NCBI RefSeq assembly: GCF_025630775.1 | Contig: NZ_JAOSZE010000008.1 | Span: 184,708-248,707 of the forward strand | Length of the DNA: 64,000 nucleotides | DNA from: Actinoplanes sp. KI2 | GTDB taxonomy: Bacteria; Actinomycetota; Actinomycetes; Mycobacteriales; Micromonosporaceae | Direction of reading: 5' to 3' | Shown: in pieces, positions 42,576-50,411 of the stretch | Layout of the letters: every line of letters starts with the position of its first letter | How positions within the stretch are numbered: the first letter of the stretch is position 1 | The notes under the pieces: model-generated | The model's input: the letters and a program-made list of their open reading frames with translations, nothing else | What the model was told of the DNA's origin: nothing | Databases searched by the model: none | Program-made: the position numbers and the translations under genes

Positions 42576-43232
42576 GTGACCGTGGAACCCCCCGCGCCCG
42601 CGGCGATGCGGCGCGACTACACCGAGCGTGCGGCACTGCTGGAGAGCGACCTCGCCGGCACCTGGACCAGCCAGTTCGCCGCCTGGTTCGCGGACGCGGC
42701 GGCCTACGGGCTGGCCGAGCCGAACGCGATGATCGTGGCGACCGCGGGCGCCGACGGGCGGCCCTCGGCGCGGACCGTCCTGCTCAAGGAGTACGACCGG
42801 CGGGGCTTCACATTCTTCACCAACTACGAATCGCGCAAGGGCTCGGAGCTGGCCGTCAACCCGTACGTCAGCCTGGTCTTCCCGTGGTTTCCGATGCAGC
42901 GCCAGGTGATCGTGACCGGGGCGGTCGAGCGGGTGTCGCGGGCCGAGACCGAGGAGTACTTCGCCTCCCGCCCGCGCGGCTCGCAGCTGGGCGCCTGGGC
43001 GAGCCCGCAGTCGCGGGTGCTGGCCGACCGGGCCGCGGTGGAGGCGGGACTGGCCGCGGCGCAGGAGCGCTTCGGCGACGGCCCGGTGCCGGCCCCGCCG
43101 CACTGGGGCGGCCTGCGGGTCCGGCCGGAGACGGTCGAGTTCTGGCAGGGACGCGCGAACCGGCTGCACGACCGGCTGCGCTTCCGGCGTACCGAGGAAG
43201 GGTCCTGGCTGGTCGAGAGGCTGGCCCCGTGA
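42576..43232 (+). CDS. pdxH: Pyridoxamine 5'-phosphate oxidase
   Basis: A 218-aa FMN enzyme. MRRDYTERAALLESDLAGTW, PSARTVLLKEYDRRGFTFFTNYESRKG and the C-terminal ETVEFWQGRANRLHDRLRFRR are the PdxH signatures, with Arg and His at the end for pyridoxal phosphate binding. It makes PLP, the cofactor of the neighbouring SerC. GTG 42576 follows an AGGGAG ribosome site. It is coupled to the MFS gene through a GTGA overlap. Confidence 0.95.
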   Translation: MTVEPPAPAAMRRDYTERAALLESDLAGTWTSQFAAWFADAAAYGLAEPNAMIVATAGADGRPSARTVLLKEYDRRGFTFFTNYESRKGSELAVNPYVSLVFPWFPMQRQVIVTGAVERVSRAETEEYFASRPRGSQLGAWASPQSRVLADRAAVEAGLAAAQERFGDGPVPAPPHWGGLRVRPETVEFWQGRANRLHDRLRFRRTEEGSWLVERLAP

Positions 43233-44548
43233 GCCAGGACGCGGTGGAGGCCACCGAACAACTCGTCGAGGAGGCCGAGCGCAAGTCCTGGGTGATCGAC
43301 ACCCGCCCGTTGCGGGTCGCGCCCTATCGGCGCATGTGGATCGGCAACGGGGTGTCGTTCTTCGGCTTCCAGTTCACCGCGGTGGCCGTGCCGGTCCAGA
43401 TGTACGCGGTCACCCACTCGTCGAGCTGGGTCGGCCTGCTCGGCGTGGCCGGCCTGGTCCCGCTGCTGGTCTTCGGGCTGTGGGGCGGCGCGGCGGCCGA
43501 CGTGATCGATCGGCGCAAGCTGCTGATCGCCAGCTCGGTCCTGGCCTGGCTGTCGACCGTCGGGCTGCTCGCCCAGGCGCTGCTCGGTATGCGCAGCGGC
43601 TGGCTGCTGCTGGCGCTGACCGCGCTGCAGTCGGCCGGGTTCGCGGTCAGCTCGCCGACCCGGCAGGCGATCATCCCGCGGATCGTGCCGACCGGCCTGG
43701 TCCCGGCGGCGAACACGCTGAGCTACACGGTCACCACCGCGGGCGGGGTGCTCGGCCCGCTGGCCGCCGGTCTGATCTTCGGCGTGGCCACCACCAGCAC
43801 CGGCGTGACGGTGGCCTACCTGGTCGACGCGGCGCTGTTCACCGTGTCGTTCTGGGCCACCTGGAAGCTGCCGTCGATCCCGCCGCTCGGGCACGCCGCG
43901 GACGAGGAGAAGCCCTCGGCCGGCCTCCGCGGCATCATCGACGGCCTGCGGTTCCTGGTCACCCAGCCGGTGCTGCTGCTCTCCTTCGCGGTCGACATCA
44001 TCGCGATGGTGTTCGCCATGCCGCGGGCGTTGTTCCCCGAGGTGGCGACCGACCGCTTCGGCGGCGGCGCGGCGATCGGCTGGCTGTACGCGGCGATCGC
44101 GATCGGCTCGGTGGTGGCCGGCCTCGGCTCGGGCTGGATCGGCCGGGTCAAGCGCCAGGGGGTCGCGCTGGTGGTCGCGGTCGTCGGCTGGGGGGTGGCG
44201 ATCGGCTTCTCCGGGCTGGCCCACCAGCTGTGGCTGATGGTGCTGCTGCTGGCCCTGGGCGGCGCGGCCGACCTGGTGAGCGCGGTCTACCGGCAGTCGA
44301 TGCTGCAGACCTTCGCGCCCGACCGGCTGCGCGGCCGGCTCCAGGGTGTCTTCATCGTGGTGGTGGCCGGCGGCCCGCGCCTGGGTGACCTGCGCGCGGG
44401 CGCAAGCTCTTCGCTGTTCGGCACCACGTTCGCCTGGGCCGGTGGTGGCTTCCTGGCGGCCGGCCTGGCCCTCGGTCTCGCGGCGGCGTTCCCGGCATTG
44501 ATTCGTTACCGTCCCGCAGAGAACCCCGAAAACGTTACGAACCGATAG
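43229..44548 (+). CDS. MFS transporter coupled to pdxH
   Basis: A 439-aa protein with about twelve membrane helices and the MFS loop WGGAAADVIDRRKLLIASS. Overall it is EntS-like, similar to the proteins at 14736 and 32539. GTG 43229 overlaps the pdxH stop. The N-terminal 30 residues are acidic. Co-translation with pdxH is common in actinomycetes, but a vitamin B6 substrate is not shown by any motif. Confidence 0.88.
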   Translation: MSQDAVEATEQLVEEAERKSWVIDTRPLRVAPYRRMWIGNGVSFFGFQFTAVAVPVQMYAVTHSSSWVGLLGVAGLVPLLVFGLWGGAAADVIDRRKLLIASSVLAWLSTVGLLAQALLGMRSGWLLLALTALQSAGFAVSSPTRQAIIPRIVPTGLVPAANTLSYTVTTAGGVLGPLAAGLIFGVATTSTGVTVAYLVDAALFTVSFWATWKLPSIPPLGHAADEEKPSAGLRGIIDGLRFLVTQPVLLLSFAVDIIAMVFAMPRALFPEVATDRFGGGAAIGWLYAAIAIGSVVAGLGSGWIGRVKRQGVALVVAVVGWGVAIGFSGLAHQLWLMVLLLALGGAADLVSAVYRQSMLQTFAPDRLRGRLQGVFIVVVAGGPRLGDLRAGASSSLFGTTFAWAGGGFLAAGLALGLAAAFPALIRYRPAENPENVTNR

Positions 44549-44558
44549 TGTCCAACCC

Positions 44559-45479
44559 ATGACGAGTGTCGTGCCGGCGATATCCGGAACCCAGTGGTCC
44601 ATCGAGTCGGGCACCACCCGTGCGGTCGTGGTCGAGGTCGGTGGTGTACTGCGCCACTACTCGGTCGGCGACGTGCAGGTGCTGGACGGCTTCGAGGCCG
44701 ACGAACTGTCGCCCGCGTCGGCCGGGCAGATCCTGGCGCCCTGGCCCAACCGGATCCGGGACGGCAAGTACACGTTCGAGGGTCAGACCCATCAGCTGCC
44801 GCTGACCGAGCCGGCCCGGCACAACGCGATCCACGGCCTGACCAACTGGGCTCGCTGGTCGCTGGTCGAGCAGGCCGCCGACGCCATCACGCTGGAGTAC
44901 GAGCTGCCCGCCCAGATCGGCTACCCGTGGTGGCTGACGCTGCGCACCCGGTGGCAGGTGTCGGCCGAGGGGCTGCGCTGCGAGCAGGAGGTCGTGAACA
45001 ACAGCCCGACCAACGCCCCGTGGGGTTACTCGGTCCACCCGTACGTGCAGCTGCCCGGCGTGACCGTGGACGACACCCTGCTGCACGTGCCGGGCAAGAC
45101 CCGGATCCTGGCCGACGGCCGGCTGCTGCCGATCGGCGCGGTGGGCGTGGCCGGCACCGAGTACGACTTCACCGAGCCCCGCAAGATCGGCGACCTGGTG
45201 CTGGACACCACGTTCGGCGACATCGAGCACGACACCTCCGGGATCACCGAGGTCACCATCGCCGACCCGGCGTCGCCGGCGAAGGTCGTGGTCTGGGCCG
45301 ACGAGAAGTTCAAGTACTGGCAGGTCTTCTCCGGCGACACCCTGCACGACGACCGGTTCCGCCGGTCGGTCGCGATCGAGCCGATGACCTGCCCGCCGGA
45401 CGCGTTCCGCACCGGTCGCGACCTGGTCGTCCTGGCGCCGGGCGAGCGGTGGAGCGCCGCCTGGGGGATCCGCGGCTGA
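44559..45479 (+). CDS. Aldose 1-epimerase family protein
   Basis: A 306-aa galactose-mutarotase-fold protein. LAPWPNRIRDGKY, HNAIHGLTNWARW and WGYSVHPYVQLPG supply the catalytic histidines, and VAIEPMTCPPDAFRTG the catalytic glutamate. It interconverts sugar anomers. It starts 10 bases after the MFS stop and overlaps the nitroreductase start by one base (TGATG). The sugar is unknown. Confidence 0.92.
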   Translation: MTSVVPAISGTQWSIESGTTRAVVVEVGGVLRHYSVGDVQVLDGFEADELSPASAGQILAPWPNRIRDGKYTFEGQTHQLPLTEPARHNAIHGLTNWARWSLVEQAADAITLEYELPAQIGYPWWLTLRTRWQVSAEGLRCEQEVVNNSPTNAPWGYSVHPYVQLPGVTVDDTLLHVPGKTRILADGRLLPIGAVGVAGTEYDFTEPRKIGDLVLDTTFGDIEHDTSGITEVTIADPASPAKVVVWADEKFKYWQVFSGDTLHDDRFRRSVAIEPMTCPPDAFRTGRDLVVLAPGERWSAAWGIRG

Positions 45480-46144
45480 TGGAGTTCGCCGAGGTCGTCC
45501 GCAAGCGGCGGATGGTACGCACCTACGACGCCGACCGCCCGGTCCCGCCGGAGGTCATCGACAAGATCGTCAAGCACGGGCTGCGCGCGCCGAGCGCCGG
45601 GTTCTCCCAGGGCTGGGGGTTCCTGGTGCTCACCGAGCCGGCCGACCGTGATCGCTATTGGTCGGTGACCACCGGCGGCGAGGCCGATCCGGTGTGGCGC
45701 GGCGACTGCCATCCAACCGCCCCGCCCGCCGCCCTTGAAAGGACTAAAGGCTGGCTCACCCGGATGCGCAACGCCCCGGTGCTCATCGTGTGCCTGGCGA
45801 ACAAGTCGGTCTACCTGGAGCGGTACGCGCAGCCGGACAAGGGCTGGACGGACCGCTCGGAGAAGCACTGGCCGGTGCCCTACTGGGACATCGACACCGG
45901 GTTCGCGGCACTCCTCATGCACCTCAGCGCGGTGGACGAGGGGCTGGGCTCGTGCTTCTTCGGCATCCCGGTGGAGACGACCGCCGCCTTCAAGACGGCC
46001 TTCGGGGTTCCGGACGAGTTCAATCCGATCGGAACGCTCTCGGTCGGCTACCGAGCCCCGGACAAGAGGTCGCCGTCACTGAAGCGGGGGCATCGCCCGG
46101 TCGACGAGGTAGTGCATCATGGCCGATGGGCCGGGCTAGGCTAG
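45479..46144 (+). CDS. Nitroreductase-family FMN enzyme
   Basis: A 221-aa protein with the FMN-binding pattern MEFAEVVRKRRMVRTYD, LRAPSAGFSQGWGFLVL and the C-terminal NPIGTLSVGYRAPDKRS. It is a flavin reductase or nitroreductase of unknown substrate. An internal insertion (about 60-85, including WRGDCHPTAPPAALERT) is longer than in minimal family members. The ATG overlaps the aldose epimerase stop by one base, so the two are co-translated. Confidence 0.88.
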   Translation: MEFAEVVRKRRMVRTYDADRPVPPEVIDKIVKHGLRAPSAGFSQGWGFLVLTEPADRDRYWSVTTGGEADPVWRGDCHPTAPPAALERTKGWLTRMRNAPVLIVCLANKSVYLERYAQPDKGWTDRSEKHWPVPYWDIDTGFAALLMHLSAVDEGLGSCFFGIPVETTAAFKTAFGVPDEFNPIGTLSVGYRAPDKRSPSLKRGHRPVDEVVHHGRWAGLG

Positions 46145-46197
46145 CCGGTAATCAAGATTCTTGGCCCGGGTCGCCGGGAGAGGGGAGGCAACCCGAC

Positions 46198-46494
46198 GTG
46201 ATCTTCAAAGCGGTCCGGGACGGAGCCCCGTATCCCGATCACCACACCACGCTGAAGGCATGGGCCGAGATTCCGCCCCGGCCGATCCGCCTGGCCGACC
46301 TGATCACCACGAAGCGCGAGCTCGCGCTCGACAAGCTGCTGGCCGAGGACTCGACCTTCTACGGCGACCTCTTCCCGCACGTGGTGGAGTATCAAGGCGC
46401 CCTCTACCTGGAGGACGGACTGCACCGCGCGCTGCGGGCGGCCCTGCAGCAGCGCAATCAGATCCACGCCCGGGTCCTGGTCGTCGAGGGCTGA
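46198..46494 (+). CDS. Small ParB/Srx-like protein
   Basis: A 98-aa protein. IPPRPIRLADLITTK, a middle FYGDLFPHVVEYQGALYLEDGLHRALRAALQQ and a final strand HARVLVV give a ParB/sulfiredoxin-like layout, with DGLHR resembling the ParB DGxHR catalytic motif. Homologues are sometimes labelled VapB-type antitoxins, but no toxin gene is adjacent. GTG 46198 has a strong GGGGAGG site. It is 2 bases from the dehydrogenase gene. Function unknown. Confidence 0.65.
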   Translation: MIFKAVRDGAPYPDHHTTLKAWAEIPPRPIRLADLITTKRELALDKLLAEDSTFYGDLFPHVVEYQGALYLEDGLHRALRAALQQRNQIHARVLVVEG

Positions 46495-46496
46495 TC

Positions 46497-47666
46497 ATGC
46501 CGGTTGCCCCGCTGGATCTCCTGGACCTCGACTCCCTGCTGACCGACGAGGAGCGGGACGTCCGCGCGCTCTGCCGCCGGGTCGCCGACGACCGGGTCCG
46601 CCCGTACGTCGCCGACTGGTACGAGAACGGCGCCACCCCGGTCCGCGACCTGGCCCTCGAGTTCGGCAAGCTGGGCCTGCTCGGCATGCACCTGACCGGG
46701 TACGGCTGCGCCGGCGCGACCGCGGTCTCCTACGGCCTGGCCTGCATGGAGCTGGAGGCCGCCGACTCGGGCGTCCGCTCCCTGGTCAGCGTGCAGGGCT
46801 CGCTCGCGATGTACGCCATTTGGCGTTTCGGCTCGGCGGAGCAGAAACAGCGGTGGCTGCCGGGCATGGCGGCCGGTGAGCTGCTCGGCTGCTTCGGTCT
46901 CACCGAGCCCGACCACGGCTCCGACCCGGCGACCATGTCGACCCGGGCCCGGCGCGACGGCACCGACTGGGTGCTCACCGGCGGCAAGATGTGGATCACC
47001 AACGCGCCGCTCGCCGACGTCGCGGTGATCTGGGCGCGGGCCGACGAGGGCGTGATCGGTTTCGCCGTGCCGACCGATACGCCGGGTTTCTCCGCGCGGG
47101 AGATCAAGCACAAGATGTCCCTGCGCGCCTCGTCGACCGGGGAGATCACGCTGGACGAGGTACGTCTGCCGGAGTCGGCCCGGCTGCCCTCCGCGGCCGG
47201 CCTCAAGGCGCCGCTCTCCTGCCTCACCGAGGCCCGGTTCGGCATCGTCTGGGGTGCCCTCGGCGCGGCCCGCGACTGCCTGGCCACCGCGATCGACTAC
47301 GCCCGCAGCCGGGAGCAGTTCGGCCGGCCGATCGCCGGGTTCCAGCTCACCCAGGCCAAGCTCGCCGACATGGCGCTGGAGCTGCAGAAGGGCTTCCTGC
47401 TCGCGCTGCACCTGGGCCGGTTGCGCGACTCGGCCGGAACGCTGCGGCCCGAGCAGGTCAGCGTCGGCAAGCTGAACAACGTGCGCGAGGCCATCAAGAT
47501 TGCCCGGCAGTGCCGCACGATCCTCGGCGGGAACGGCATCAGCGGGGAGTACCCGATCATGCGGCACGCCGCGAACCTGGAGAGCGTGCTCACGTACGAG
47601 GGAACCTCGGAAATCCACCAGCTGGTGATAGGTCAAAAATTGACCGATTTGAGCGCCTTCGGCTGA
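46497..47666 (+). CDS. Acyl-CoA dehydrogenase, glutaryl-CoA-dehydrogenase type
   Basis: A 389-aa FAD enzyme. The catalytic glutamate lies in SVLTYEGTSEIHQLVIG, and CFGLTEPDHGSDP and KMWITNAPLADVAVIWA are conserved. VRSLVSVQGSLAMYAI contains the Arg that in glutaryl-CoA dehydrogenases holds the terminal carboxylate, and MRHAANLESV fits the same group. It probably oxidises and decarboxylates glutaryl-CoA to crotonyl-CoA in lysine/tryptophan breakdown. ATG 46497 follows the ParB-like stop by 2 bases. Confidence 0.88.
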   Translation: MPVAPLDLLDLDSLLTDEERDVRALCRRVADDRVRPYVADWYENGATPVRDLALEFGKLGLLGMHLTGYGCAGATAVSYGLACMELEAADSGVRSLVSVQGSLAMYAIWRFGSAEQKQRWLPGMAAGELLGCFGLTEPDHGSDPATMSTRARRDGTDWVLTGGKMWITNAPLADVAVIWARADEGVIGFAVPTDTPGFSAREIKHKMSLRASSTGEITLDEVRLPESARLPSAAGLKAPLSCLTEARFGIVWGALGAARDCLATAIDYARSREQFGRPIAGFQLTQAKLADMALELQKGFLLALHLGRLRDSAGTLRPEQVSVGKLNNVREAIKIARQCRTILGGNGISGEYPIMRHAANLESVLTYEGTSEIHQLVIGQKLTDLSAFG

Positions 47667-47750
47667 GCTGACCCGCGGCGGAAAACAGAAAGCAACCCCA
47701 TCGATTGATGAGCAAGTGCGGCTGTCGTACCCCTCTCGTACCGTTGGGGT

Positions 47751-48491
47751 ATGGCCCAGTCACCGGATGTCGACGAACCCACGAGGGAATATCCGGCCGT
47801 CCCCGGTGACGAGCAGCCGCCGGCCGCCGTTCCCGACCCCCCACGCAAGAGCATCGTCGCTCGCGTCCTCATCTTCTTCGGTGTGGTCTTCGCCGTCCTG
47901 GTCGCGGCCTGCTTCGGCGTGCGCTCGCTGAACGTGCTGCCCAGCTTCGACAACCCGTTCGACAAGCAGACCACCGACCGCAGCCAGCCGGTGCTGCTGC
48001 AGTCCATGCGCGACCTGAGCCGGTACGTCGCGGCCGACGGTACCTTTCAGGTGATCGTCGACCTTCAGGACGACCGGAAGTACGTCCCCGACTGGCTGAT
48101 CAATCGGCGCATCCTGTTCGTCGGCTCCGGCACCGTCGAGGAGTACGTCGACTTCTCCTCGCTGTCCGACTCCGCGCTCGAGGTCGACAACGAGAAGAAG
48201 ACGATCAAGCTGACGCTGCCTCCGCCGCAGCAGGGCGACGCCGCGCTCGACCTGCAGAAAAGCTACGTGGTCGAGGAGGATCGCGGCCTGCTGACCAGCA
48301 TCGGCGACGCATTCCGGAGCGACACCGACAAACAGCAGCGGGTCTATCAGCTGTCCCAGCAGCGGATCACCGAGGCGGCCCGGGCGAGCGGCCTCGATCA
48401 GCGGGCGCGGGACAACACCCAGCACATGCTGGAGAGCCTGTTCACCCGTCTGGGCTACACGTCGGTGACGGTCACCTTCACCACACCGTAA
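47751..48491 (+). CDS. DUF4230 membrane-anchored protein
   Basis: A 246-aa protein with a Pro/acidic cytosolic N-terminus, one membrane helix (about 36-57) and an outside domain of 190 residues. The segment LQSMRDLSRYVAADGTFQVIVDLQDDRKYVP and the EYVDFSSLSDSALEVDNEKKTIKLTLPPP stretch are typical of DUF4230. Function is unknown. The ATG at 47751 follows a likely promoter. It precedes the envelope lipid/glycan genes. Confidence 0.8.
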   Translation: MAQSPDVDEPTREYPAVPGDEQPPAAVPDPPRKSIVARVLIFFGVVFAVLVAACFGVRSLNVLPSFDNPFDKQTTDRSQPVLLQSMRDLSRYVAADGTFQVIVDLQDDRKYVPDWLINRRILFVGSGTVEEYVDFSSLSDSALEVDNEKKTIKLTLPPPQQGDAALDLQKSYVVEEDRGLLTSIGDAFRSDTDKQQRVYQLSQQRITEAARASGLDQRARDNTQHMLESLFTRLGYTSVTVTFTTP

Positions 48492-48566
48492 CGGCGAGCC
48501 GTCCGACCACCACTCGCTGTTAGCCTGGACGCCGATTTCGGGCCCCGGCAAGGCGGTGATGGTTGC

Positions 48567-50411
48567 GTGACTCTGGCCCTGCTCTCCGCCGGCGGCGGCA
48601 ATGCCCTCGACCCTCCCGATGCCAGCGGACTGGAGCAGGACCTGGTCACCGCGTTGCGGGCGGCCGGCGCCTCCGAGGTCGTGCGGCTCGGCGATCCCGG
48701 CTCGCTGCGGGCCCTCTCCCGGCGCGCGCACGACGCGAACCAGCGGGTGCTGATCTGCGCCGACAACCTGGTCGCGCACGCCAGCCTGCTGCGCACGCTC
48801 GCCACCGAGCCGGGCGGCCGCAGCACCGCGCTGGTCGTCGCCGACCCGGCCGGCGACCTGCGCGACGACCGCGGCAAGCTGCTGCCGGCCCAACCCGGCG
48901 CGGGCACCGTGCGCTACCTCGGCGCCCTCTGCGTCGCCCCGGCCGACCTGCCCACATTGGAGCAGGTCGCCGACCGTCCCGACCTGCTGTCCGCCCTGCT
49001 CGACGCGGGCGTGGTGCCGGTCGCCACCCCGGTGCGGCTGCTGCGGGCCACCCAGGTGCGCACGTCGTCCGAGCTGGCCGAGGCCCGGGCCGAGGTGGCC
49101 GCGGTCGACGAGGAGGCGGCCCGCCTGCGGCTGGCCGTCAAGGAGCGGGACGACTTCTTCACCACGTACGCGGTGAGCACGTGGTCGCCGATGGTCACCC
49201 GGGCCGCGGCCCGGCTGGGCCTGTCGCCGACCGCCGTCACCTGGCTGTCCGTGCTGCTCGCCGGGCTGGCCGCGCTCGCCTTCTGGCAGGCGTCCCGGCC
49301 CGCGATGGTCGCCGGCGGCATCCTGCTCTACCTCGGCTTCGTGCTCGACTGTGTGGACGGTCAGCTGGCCCGCTACACCCGCACGTTCGGCGCGTTCGGC
49401 GGCTGGCTCGACACGATGGCCGACCGGGCCAAGGAGTACGCGGTCTACGCCGGGCTCGCGGCCGGCGCCGAGCGGATCGGCCTGCCGTACGCGTGGCCCC
49501 TCGCGATCACCGCGATCCTGGTCCAGACCGTTCGGCACATGACCGATTCCTGGTACGGCGCGTTGCACGACGAGGCCGCGTCCCACCCGCGCCCCCGGCC
49601 GGCCGGTGGGGTCGGCGCCCGGCTGGCGACCGCCTCCACCCGGGTGCAGGGCGAGGCGGGCTCGGCGGCGTACTGGCTGAAGCGGATCGTGGTCTTCCCG
49701 ATCGGCGAGCGGTGGGCGCTGATCGCGGTGCTGGCGATGCTGGCCGACGGGCGGGTCGCGCTCGGCGCCGTGGCCGGTTGCGGGTTGCTCGCGTTCGCGT
49801 ACACGCTCGCCCTGCGGTCGTTGCGGTCGCTCTCGATGCGGGTCGGGGTGCTCGACAAGGTCGACACCGGCCGGCACCGCGACGACGGCCCGCTGGTCCG
49901 CCACCTCCTGGCGGGGTCTTTCGAAGCTCCGCTTCTGTGCGCGGCGGTGGGCGTGGTCGCCTCGCTCGGGCTGGTCGCGGCGTTGCTGTTCGGTTGGGCC
50001 GAGCCGCCGGCCCCGGTCGCCATGGGCGTGGTCGCGCTGCTGATCCTCGCCGCCGCGCTGCCGGCCCGGGCGCGGCACGACGGCCCGCTCGACTGGCTGG
50101 TCCCGGCCGCCCTGCGCGCCGCGGAGTACCTGTACGTGGTCGCGGTCGGCCGGGCCGGCTCGGTAGCCGCCTCGGTGATCTTCCTGCTGCTGTTCACCCT
50201 GGCCCTGCGGCACTACGATCTGACCGCCCGGATGGAGAAGTGCACACCGGCCGGTCGCGGCGCCGGCCCGTTGGTCGGCTGGGAGGTCCGCGTGGTGGTG
50301 CTGGCTGTGCTCGCGCCGGCCGGCCACCCCACCCTGGCCGAGGCCGGACTGGCGGTCGTCGTGGGTGGCTCGTTCCTCTGGCGCGCCGTGGCCGACTGGC
50401 GCCGGACGTGA
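48567..50411 (+). CDS. CDP-alcohol phosphatidyltransferase-family protein with N-terminal domain
   Basis: A 614-aa membrane protein. The first 190 residues are a soluble alpha/beta domain ending in a coiled coil, perhaps a degenerate nucleotidyl-transferase. The CDP-alcohol transferase motif D261xxD264GxxAR...G...D282xxxD286 follows inside a set of membrane helices. The layout recalls bifunctional IPCT/DIPP-synthase-type proteins that make phosphodiester-linked polyols, but substrates are not evident. GTG 48567. Its stop overlaps the GT2-TagF gene (GTGA), so it likely makes a precursor for that polymerase. Confidence 0.82.
   Translation: MTLALLSAGGGNALDPPDASGLEQDLVTALRAAGASEVVRLGDPGSLRALSRRAHDANQRVLICADNLVAHASLLRTLATEPGGRSTALVVADPAGDLRDDRGKLLPAQPGAGTVRYLGALCVAPADLPTLEQVADRPDLLSALLDAGVVPVATPVRLLRATQVRTSSELAEARAEVAAVDEEAARLRLAVKERDDFFTTYAVSTWSPMVTRAAARLGLSPTAVTWLSVLLAGLAALAFWQASRPAMVAGGILLYLGFVLDCVDGQLARYTRTFGAFGGWLDTMADRAKEYAVYAGLAAGAERIGLPYAWPLAITAILVQTVRHMTDSWYGALHDEAASHPRPRPAGGVGARLATASTRVQGEAGSAAYWLKRIVVFPIGERWALIAVLAMLADGRVALGAVAGCGLLAFAYTLALRSLRSLSMRVGVLDKVDTGRHRDDGPLVRHLLAGSFEAPLLCAAVGVVASLGLVAALLFGWAEPPAPVAMGVVALLILAAALPARARHDGPLDWLVPAALRAAEYLYVVAVGRAGSVAASVIFLLLFTLALRHYDLTARMEKCTPAGRGAGPLVGWEVRVVVLAVLAPAGHPTLAEAGLAVVVGGSFLWRAVADWRRT

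Noticed and set aside
46198..46494. VapB antitoxin of a VapBC pair
   Set aside because: No PIN-domain toxin lies on either side, and the fold pattern is ParB/Srx-like.
47760..50327. 855-codon minus-strand frame
   Set aside because: It lies opposite the DUF4230 and CDP-alcohol transferase genes, which have clear motifs; the antisense translation is low complexity.
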